This document shows, in pieces, positions 12,501 to 22,000 of a stretch of 64,000 bases of DNA (position 1 is the stretch's first letter; the number at the start of each line of letters is the position of its first letter). The translations under genes were made by a program, and so were the position numbers. Origin of the DNA: Mercurialis annua (Eukaryota; Streptophyta; Magnoliopsida; Malpighiales; Euphorbiaceae). The notes under the pieces were generated by a model. The model had not been told where the DNA came from and searched no databases. It worked only from the letters and a program-made list of their open reading frames with translations. The stretch covers positions 13,332,501 to 13,396,500 of the forward strand of contig NC_065574.1 of the NCBI RefSeq assembly GCF_937616625.2, written 5' to 3'.

Positions 12501-12662
12501 GTTTGCAAGAAGGTGGGACACAATAAAAAAACATGCAAAAGACGATTGAGATTAAAAATAGTTTTATTTGTATCAAGTAAAAGTACTGTCATTGAATTTC
12601 ATATGTTTCATAACATATTCAGTAATCTGATTGCAATTTTCAATTTTATGGATACATGTTGA
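9530..12662 (+). pseudogene. mudrA-like MULE transposase, disrupted
   Basis: Exons by eye: 9530-9713, 10013-11653, 12129-12662. Domains in order: N-terminal plant MuDR region with YPPIIIKDNDSLDFYF; WRKY/GCM1-type DNA-binding region around CNEHGCDWRLRASRNKKS; MULE catalytic domain with MVVDGTFLK (first Asp), CIISDKHKSI (second Asp) and NIAESLNA (Glu); a SWIM zinc finger CCCRRFQTDKIPCAHAI; and a CCHC knuckle CAVCKKVGHNKKTC near the end. Breaks: in-frame TGA at 10718-10720 and TAG-TAA at 10820-10825. The join of the first two exons is also out of phase by one base by my reading. The transposase cuts and pastes element ends; this copy cannot be made intact. Confidence 0.9.
11731..12070 (+). repeat. 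170-bp tandem duplication in the transposase intron
   Basis: Two copies (11731-11900 and 11901-12070) match at nearly every base, including TTTGAATTGAGTGAAAATTA at 11741 and 11911 and GTTGACATGTTGTTGATATT near 11801 and 11971. The intron is otherwise full of TGTTGATAT words. Confidence 0.9.
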
Positions 12663-13071
12663 CATACTGTTAATATCATGTTGATATTTCAAATGATTAA
12701 CAAAAAACTTTACTTGATCATACTTTTATATTGATAATCTGTTTACATGTTGTTGTTAATATGTTGATAAATTTTAAATTAAATAAATAATTGTTCTCAT
12801 TTTACAAACATTATCAATAAATCAACATCCTGTGTTGACATTATGTTGATATGTTGTAGATAAGTTGTTGATATAATCTGAATATACTTATAATGAAGAA
12901 CAGAAATACAGCAAATTCAAATAAACTGAATTAGATAAACAAATTAACATTCATGTCCTTAAAATAATATAAAACAACATCAGTAATTCAAATAAAAATA
13001 AAAATCATCCGTAAAAACAATAACAAACAAAAAACACTAAAACCAACACAAGAATTCACAAATTCAACTAA
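12663..13071. other. Gap between the convergent MULE genes
   Basis: About 410 bases of AT-rich DNA with several TGTTGATAT words, presumably holding both 3' UTRs and polyadenylation signals. No further gene. Confidence 0.5.
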
Positions 13072-16000
13072 CTATTTCAATGCAGGATCCTTGTTCAGTT
13101 CTCTTCGAAACTTCACTGTTCCTTCACCCTCACTTATGTAATTGGTTTCCAACTTCCATCTCCCATATGTAATCAGGCCATGACAAAGCCAGTTTCGATA
13201 TAATTCCATTTCCTCTACAGAAAATGATGAAGGAATACGCTTGCCATCAATCAAACGCTCAGCAAACAAGCAAATAAACGCCCCGCAATCACTACAAAAT
13301 TAAGAAGAAATTAAAAAGGCACAAAAAGAACATGAAATACAAACTTATAAGTAAACGGAATAAATAATACTAACCTGTTAACTTGAGTTGGAAAATCAGA
13401 AACATTGTGAAAAGAAAATGAACTGTATCTGCTGTCGTAGCTCGAAGATAGCGCAAATGATACAGATTTCTTCCTCAACTCATAGAACTTGGTTTGATTC
13501 AAAAACACAGGAAGATACTCTGTAAAAGCTCCTATTACAAGTTCTATATTCTTTTCAATATTCTCGGTCTTGTAAGAGTTGTAAACATACACCTTGCATT
13601 CTTCAAAATTTACCCGCACAAGAATCCAATGATTTGGATCTAAAACGAGCAAAGGGCAAAGAAGTTCATCAACATCTTTCCAAGGCTTACCGTAACGGCA
13701 GACTCCTCCCAAAAAATATACAAAAAGGGTGTTTCCAGCCCCAACTTCAAATACATTCGGTGAACCAGATGCCTTCCAAGATTGATATTCTGACACTAAA
13801 ATCTGGCTGAAACAGCTGTCCCTAGTTGAAAATTTAATTTTCTTCTCTTTCATCAATTTAATCCTCTTCCTCAAGTAGTAAAAAATAACATCGATATGCT
13901 GTTACATTCAAAAACATATTAAAGGAAGTATAAGTACAACACAGCAAAACAAAGCAACAAAAATAAAACTAAAACAATAACATTACACTTACGGAAGTAG
14001 ACAGTTCGCCACTGCAAAAATTCAATGTATGGAAAAAAAATCTTTTTTGTAAGTACATCACCGCCAACTTCCAAAGGAAGATTGATTACAGAATATTTAC
14101 CGGTAAGGCAACTACAGAACATAAAAAATATTAAAACAGTCAATATATTAAGATGCAAAACTAGTATATAACAAACAAGAATAATAAACGCCAATTACCA
14201 GAGTTTACTATTCCACCCTTTCTCAATCTAGTTAAAAATTTCAACATCTCTAAACGCATCTGAATTAGTGTAATCACTATTGAGGAAGGGGCAAGGAGCG
14301 TCATTAAAAGACAATGCAGTCCCATCTACAATAAATAAGGAAAAAACGTCAACAGACATAATACATGTTGCTATGGTGTTGAAACTATGTTGATATCATA
14401 TCCATGACATGTGTAAATACAAAATAATAACATAAGCTAAATGTTGATATCATGTTGATTGGATGTTGATTTCAGATTCTTTTTTATAAAATTAAATAAA
14501 AAGTATAACAAACAGGGTAACAAAGAATGTTAACAACTTCAAATAAAAGAAACATAAAATATATAAAACATTACCAGGTTTGCAACCAGCTTCAATTAAA
14601 GCAGCAATATCACGACTCTTATAAACAGACGCAACTGTTTCGTCCAATGTAGCAATCACAGAATCACTAAACAGTTCATCTGAATCCAAAAATTGAGTTG
14701 GATTTGCATCAGCCTTACCAGTATCTTCATCAGCTTTTTCGGCATTTGCTCCACAATCTTGAGCAGACACATCCTTAGTTTTCCCATCAACAATCGACAC
14801 AACAGAAGTCGCTTCAGCCTTCTTAAGCTCATAATCATTTTTTTGGTTATCGTCCTCACTTTCTGACGAAGAACCAGACAGGTCACGTGCATCACCATCA
14901 TCACCTTTATCGTCGCCACGCTACACAATAACAAAGATATATAAACACATCAATTTCAAAACTAAGAGAATGTATAAAAACAAAATAAACAAATTATATT
15001 TATACCGTAATATTTTCTGATTTTGCAAAATGACGTTCCATTTTGCTGACAAGATCCTTCAAAACACCTCCAATTTCAGCCATACCCTTCTCCATATCAA
15101 CATGATATGTCTTTATTTCCTTCTTCATAGCAGACATATCAGAAATAACAACTTTAAGTTGCTTTTTCAACATTAACAATCCTCTTAGACATGTTGTTGA
15201 TTTCCTGTTGATTGTTTGTTGATGCAGACAACAAAGAAGAAACTGCTGCATCATTGAAAATAGGAACCTCCTCATCAACAGAACTCTGAACATTACGCCT
15301 ACTCGCCTTCCTCTTTCCAAAGAAAAAACCATCCAGCATTAAAATCCTCTTTTCTTCAGCAGTAGGCAAAATTCTTTCAAACCGTAGCTGCATTTAAATA
15401 TTTAAAAATGCAAGAATATTAGAAAATGATAAAAACAAGAACGGAAACTAAATACAATTAAAATATTAGTAAAATGAAATACCTCCGATCCTTGATTATA
15501 AAAATTACTTTGCAGATCATCCACTATAGGGGTAATACTTGAACTTCAATTCAAGCATCTCAACACTTTATTACCGACAAGAGTGCATATCTTGCCATCA
15601 ACAGTAGGAAAACACTCATAGAACAAAAACTGTAGAATAATTGGAAAACCGAGCAATCTACAGGCACCTTCATTCTTGAACTTCTTCGTAAGATCCTTAC
15701 TTTTAAAAGACTTCAGCGTGTAATAGAAAATTTCTTTACCCCGCGGGTAAGAGTTGTAGTCTTCCGAAGCTATAACATCCAAGTGATGAGCTTCAATGAG
15801 ATTTGAGTCAAGTGCACACAGGAAATAAAGTTCCAATACATACAAAAACGCAATTTTAACAGCGTCTTCATCGGACTGCCACCGCTTGCACACAAAACAC
15901 TCAGCCACAGACTGCCTATTCAACTTCGACAAACCACCAAAATACTTTTCAGCGAAATGATTGGCACCATCTTCAAATCCGACCTTCTGAATTTCACCCG

Positions 16001-17829
16001 TACAGTTTAGTCTGGTTAATATAGCAAACTCCTCAATGCTGAATCGAACTTTTAATTGGCCAACAGCAAACCACATCTCATTTTCTCCAGCATTATCAAA
16101 CTGCCTTGCCAACAGAGAATGTACAACCTGACCTTGAAAATTACACGAAGGCATATCCAGCACGAAACCAAAACAAGTCGCTCGAAACATTTCCAGCTGC
16201 GAATCAGTCAAGTGGCTCTTCAATTTATCAACAACTTTATGTTTCATGCAATGATCAACCCTTATCGTAGGAATCTCTTCAAGTTTCCAACGAAGAGACC
16301 ACATCTATTGACAAAATTAGTAGATAAAATGAGCAAAATATTAAACAAAACACATTCAAGCAATGAACATAATATTTACATTGTGACTTTTTCTAAATAA
16401 ATCTTAAAATAAACAACATGTCAACAAGATATAAACATAATGGCAACATAAATACAACCAATGCATGAAATTTTATAAATTACAAATTTGAAAAGAAAGC
16501 AACATAAAATCAACATTATATAAACAACAAATCAACATATATATATAAGTAATTCATTTTTTTTAATTCCAACTTAAAACAAATGAAAGTAAGATAACAT
16601 TACAAAACAAAAGAAAGGTATAATACCTCTTTCGAAGCATTATTCAAAACCTTTTCAGGTTCATGAGTTGCAGTGGAAGGTTTCTTCTTTGAAGCAGCAG
16701 AAGCTGATCTAGTCTTAGCTGACTGTTAAAATCAACAACATATCAACCACTTGTCAACAAGTATAAAAACAAAAAGTAATAAAACATCTAGAAACATAAA
16801 CAAATAAAGACACAAAACACATACATCAAAAGACAAGGAAAAAACACAAACATCAACAGATAAGAAACATAACAAAAAAAGGCACTAAACACATAAAATC
16901 AAGTACACAATACCTTAATCGTTGTCTCGACCAATACTTCTTCAAGTTCAGAAGGTTCAGCAGAAGCTTTTCTCTTAGCACCGGCGGTACTCTTGACAGT
17001 TTTCTTCTTAATAGGCGATTTAGGAGATTTCTGTGACAGAAAATTCATACGCAATTAAATAAACAAAACAAAATAAAAATACATTCAACCAAACAAAAAC
17101 AATATCAATACTGAAAATCAACATAAAATAAACAAGTTACATAGTTCATACCTTAGCAATTTTATCAGCGCCCTTATCACCAGCCGTTGATTCAAATACC
17201 ACTTTCCTCTTCGCAGCAACGAGAGGTTTCTTTTTTACTTCTTTAATAGGAGCAGCCGCTTCTTCCACATGGCTATCATTCTTCGCAGTTTCAAATGAAA
17301 CATGCTTAACTGTTTTTTTGCCAGCATACGACGAATTCAGCTTAGCCATTTCAGCAGCGATAGAAGAAGCTCCACCCTTCTTTGAACGCTTCGAAGATCG
17401 CCCAACCAGATTCACTAATGGTTCAACAGTTTGTTGTGAATCAGATTGAACACCTTCTGCTTCAGGAGTTTGTTTAACATTCGCAGCCGCAGCACTTTTC
17501 AGCCGACTTTCAATTATCATAGCTTTTGTTAGTGTTGGTATAGGAGATCTTCGAAGCGACTCCACTGCTTCCCTAGCAATGTCTAATACGCTAGGCTGCA
17601 CAACAGTCTCATTCACATCAACATTGGGAATTTTCCGCGACAAATCCACTTCACTATTGTCAACATGTGACGACTCGACTGCTCCAGTAGTTTCAGCAGT
17701 AGGAACAACATCATCAAGATGCCGGGATATGGCTTCATTGCCAACAGTTTCACGGTCCGACGTATCAGAACCAGAATCGAGCACTGAACTGCTACTTTCC
17801 GGTTTACGACCAACCCTCTTTTTACCCAT
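13072..17829 (-). pseudogene. DUF1985/ULP1-like cysteine protease gene carried by the MULE, disrupted
   Basis: Ten exons by eye: 17152-17829, 16914-17030, 16627-16722, 15483-16304, 15006-15387, 14575-14920, 14199-14325, 13993-14111, 13375-13898, 13072-13291. The first three encode a Ser/Lys-rich basic N-terminus. Exon 4 is a DUF1985 domain (CFGFVLDMPSCNFQGQVVHSL). The last two are the C48 (SUMO-protease-like) domain: His in PNHWILVRV, Gln in PTQVN, and Cys in SDCGAFIC, the last formed across the final intron. The position usually Asp reads VYVYNSY, so Asn replaces it. Breaks: TGA at 15546-15548 (LN-stop-SSS, probably once Trp), TAG at 14228-14230, and an extra A in a homopolymer shifting frame near 15155. 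Role in the element is unknown. Confidence 0.85.
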
Positions 17830-18569
17830 TTCAACAAAATATTAACAAAACCTGAAAATCACAAACAAAAAAACAAATAACTACAACAAAATCAGACTAC
17901 AAAACAGAGAGTAAAAATTTCAATACAAGCAACAAATTGAAAAAACATTAACAAAGCAACAACAAACCCTAAGTCATTTTACATAATGTCAAAACTTTAA
18001 AAATAAAAGCATAATTACACAAAAACATTTTTAATAACTGATTTCAAATAAGATTGAAAACCTAGAAAACATACAAACAATAATCAAATCAAAACAAAAA
18101 CACAGTTAACCTAAATTACAAACAAAATCAAATTCGTTTAATAAAATACAATGCAAGTATCTAATATAGTCAAATTAAACGAAAATAAACAAATAAAGGA
18201 AACTTACGGCTTTTTATAAGTGAAAAAACAAAAAAATGGAGATAATGAAGAAGATAACTGAAATGTATGAGATAATGGAGATGAAAACTTACACGAATGT
18301 GATAATGGAAGAAAGCGAGTAAAAACGTGGAGCACCAGAACTTTGATCGCAGAGATCGTGGAGGAGCAGAACGAGAATCACGGAGAAGAAGAAGAAGAAA
18401 CCGCCAAAATCAAAGGGAAAAGGAAAAAACGGTAAGAAAGTTATAATTCAAAGCAATTAGGTTATAATTCTTATTTTGGGTGGTGTGAAAAGTAAACAAT
18501 AAGTTGGGTTAGTATAAAAGTAAACCTGGCCCAAATTTAGGTATATTGGGTAATTAGCCCTTTTAATTT

Positions 18570-19031
18570 TTACTTATCTGGTCTGTTTTTAAAATTTTGT
18601 TTTTATCTAGTTCTTATATTATTATTTTGAATTTCTAAAAAAAATATGGAAAATTAGGAGCGTGCATTACACTTGCCATAAAACACATGTAATATCGAAT
18701 TTCAATGTCCACCTAACTCGACATGTTAGGAAAAGGACCACATTATTGATCTTGGAAAGAGACCATATAAATAATAATTTATATGTATAAGGATCTATTA
18801 ATAAAAAAAATTGAAAGGACTAGATAAATAAAATTTGAAAGTAGAAGAGCTTTTTTTTCATCTTTGATATATAAATTATTAACCACTCAACGACGACTGA
18901 ATTACATACTCATAATTTCCGTCTATAAATAATCCTTCAAATAAAAAATAATTATTACATGAACTTAATAAATAACAAACTAGATAAATTGAAAATACAA
19001 AGGCCTTTTAATGAATTATGCCAAAATATAA
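18570..19031 (-). other. 3' flank of the cis-prenyltransferase gene
   Basis: From 18651 this matches the flank of the duplicate at 4355-4760. It holds AT-rich DNA and presumably the 3' UTR of the gene on the minus strand. No other feature. Confidence 0.5.
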
Positions 19032-22000
19032 TTATCTAAATAATAGTTTCTTCTTTTTTGCTAAATATGAGTAATTTTGTTGAAATTTGATGACTGCCCA
19101 AATCAAATGTCCCAAACAAATTTCTGGCCAAAGAGCATGAATGGACTCCAAATAACAACAACTACTTTGCCAAAGCAAAAAATTACTTAGGCGATCCACA
19201 CCTGATGTTCTTACCAATATATCAGGATCTGGTGCAGTTTCCATATACATATGCTTCTCCATGTCCACTATCTGCACAAGCTTGCATCCACCGATTGCAC
19301 TCCTTTTTTCTTCACATGATTCTTGAATTGCATGCATAATCTCATCCGTAGAAGAGTAGGCTACGCAAATTGTAAGTAGAATAGTAGTATAATCTGATGT
19401 GGAAGCCATTAATCTCTGGGCTGCATCCTTCACAGGTTCACTTAAAAGTTGTAATTTACCTGTAAAATAAGGATTATAAACTTGAATACCACTAAAAATT
19501 TACCCTATGTTTCAATTTGGTATAATTTCGTGTCAAAATGGTACCAACAATTTAATTTTTATTCCACATGATGGTACCTCATAACTTTCTTATTTGATAT
19601 GTTGAGTAAAAAAACATATTCTTAAAAATATGTTGTTTTCTCGGTCGGTATACCAATCGTTATTTGAGGCAGTTAAGCACTTCACATACTAATATATGTT
19701 AAAATATGTTGTTAACAATTGATACAAAATATTTTTATATGAAATATATGAAGTATAAATTAAATCAATTCACATACTAATATATGTTAAAATATGTTGT
19801 TAACAATTGATACAAAGTATTTTTATATGAAATATATGAAGTATAAATTAAATCAAGGGACCATTTTAATGCAAATTAAATTTTTTTTGATATCAAATTG
19901 ATCATAGGATAACACACAAAGCATGCAATTAATAGAATATTAACGGCAATTGATAACACTCAAAGCTTGTGAATATATGAAGTATCCAAAATTTCGTGAA
20001 AAGAATAAAAACATCATAAAAGATAGGAATAATTAAAAAAAATCATGAATTTTACACGTTTTCTCATTTTAATCACGAGGTTTAAATTTTCTCATTTTTA
20101 TACACGAACTATCACTTTTTCTCAAATTCATGTATGGTGCTGAGGTGACACTCATTCATTGGTGTAAAATGACCTCCAAGTCAGCGAATTACATCAATAG
20201 AGTCGTAATACTTCATCACCGTGCATGAATTTGAGAAAAAGTGGTAGTTCATGTATAAAAATGAAAAAATTTAAACTGCGTGATTAAAATAAGAAAATGT
20301 GTAAATTTAGTGAATTTTTATGACATTAACCCTAAAAATATTATATTTTACCAAAAAATATAATATCTCTAAATGTTACATCTATACCAAAAAACGGAAC
20401 AATTTATATTTTTTATCTTACGAATAAACTAATGACACATCACATATGTCATAAAAGACAAAATGAAAAGTCAATCATTTGACGCGCGTCAGTCAGTCCG
20501 GACAGATGCACATACAACCTTATCCCTCACTCATACAACAATTATTCCTTTTTTTTTTAAATCACTTATTCTTTTCTCTATTTTAATACTAGTTATTAAA
20601 ATAATTAATTTTTTTACTTGACCAATAAAATGTAATAGCTAATAATAATAAAATAATAATTATTTTGATTAAATTTAATTTTATATAATTATTAAAAATT
20701 AAATATACGATTGATATAATTAATTTTTATAGTTTAAAATCCATTTTATAAAATAAATAAATATGTGATTTGTAATCATTAATTTTTATAAACTATAAAT
20801 TATATATATATATATATAACATATCTATAATCATTATGTATTTAAAAAGATATATCTATCAATATATAAATAATGTATCACAGAAACATTTAAAAATATA
20901 TATCAATTATGTCTCATAAATTAATATATATTTAAAAGATAATATATATAATAACAATATATATTAAAAAATTGATCTCTATTGCATTAAAAAAATATAT
21001 CATATGTATTCGAAATGTATTAACATTGATCTCATATCAAATATAATATGCGTAACATGATTTAAAATGTATAAATTATGTATCTGTATCTATCATGTAA
21101 TATATATTACAACAAATATCTACCACGAATTATATATCAACAATATCTAAACACCATCTCAGACATGTATCAAAAATGTATCTGTTTCTATCATGAATTA
21201 AAAAGGATGTATCTTTCATATATAAATTATATATACATGACGTATTAATCAAATATGTTCAAAAAAAATATTTTAATCATGTTTCATTAACTAACAATTA
21301 TTTAATATAGTTGTGTCTCTAATGTATTGAAAAATATATCGTATATGTTTAAAATATATTTATAACGCATGTAATATAACATATATGTATAACACGTTCT
21401 AAAAATATATAAATTATGTATCACTATTGTACCTATCATGTAATACATACTAAAAAATCTATCACAAATTATATATCAAAGATGTATCTATTTAATTTTT
21501 TTAAAAACATCTCAAACACGTATCAAAAATATATCTATCATATATTATATATAAAAGATATATATCCATCATAATTAAAGATAATGTTTATTTAACACAT
21601 TGAACTATATATTATATGTATTTAAAATGTATGTATAGCATATTTCATATGAAAAATATATATGTGACATTTATATATATTTAATGTATTTAATAAAAGA
21701 TATCTATCACGAATATAATACAAAAACATTTATTGAATTTATTAGAATATAATAAAAATACATACCTTTTAAATTTATCAGAATACAGTATCTTTTTTTT
21801 GAATTTACTAAAATATATTTTATATATATCAGAATATAATAGATAATATTTTTTGATAAAATTATACAAAATATTAATTATTGATAATTGCAAAAAGATA
21901 TTTTATCTCAACATAATGATAAGCCATGAAATGTAAGATAGACTACATTTATTGGGACCATATGGAGAGAGGGATAAGTGGCTCTAAAAAAAGCAATGTC

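Larger units (their letters stand above)
8866..18562. mobile_element. Mutator-like element carrying mudrA-like and ULP1-like genes (Kaonashi/KI-MULE type)
   Basis: A transposase gene (plus strand) and a DUF1985/ULP1-protease gene (minus strand) converge on about 13.0 kb, each with its own leader and promoter at an outer edge. This arrangement is known for Kaonashi/KI-MULE elements. The outer ends are weakly related: AAAAGGGTAAT near 8863 and AAAAGGGCTAATTACCC read inward from about 18565, both followed about 30 bases in by TTTGGGC. I could not find a target duplication, consistent with MULEs lacking long TIRs or with decay. Both genes contain stops, so this copy is not autonomous as read. Confidence 0.75.

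Noticed and set aside
13919..14934. Separate minus-strand frames (13919-14194, 14492-14800, 14656-14934) as individual genes
   Set aside because: They are exons, intron read-through or wrong-frame shadows of the ULP1-like gene.
15000..15393. Programmed frameshift in the ULP1-like gene where two frames overlap
   Set aside because: The shift sits at a run of five A with no slippery heptamer or clear downstream structure, and the gene has two other stops. A one-base insertion is simpler.
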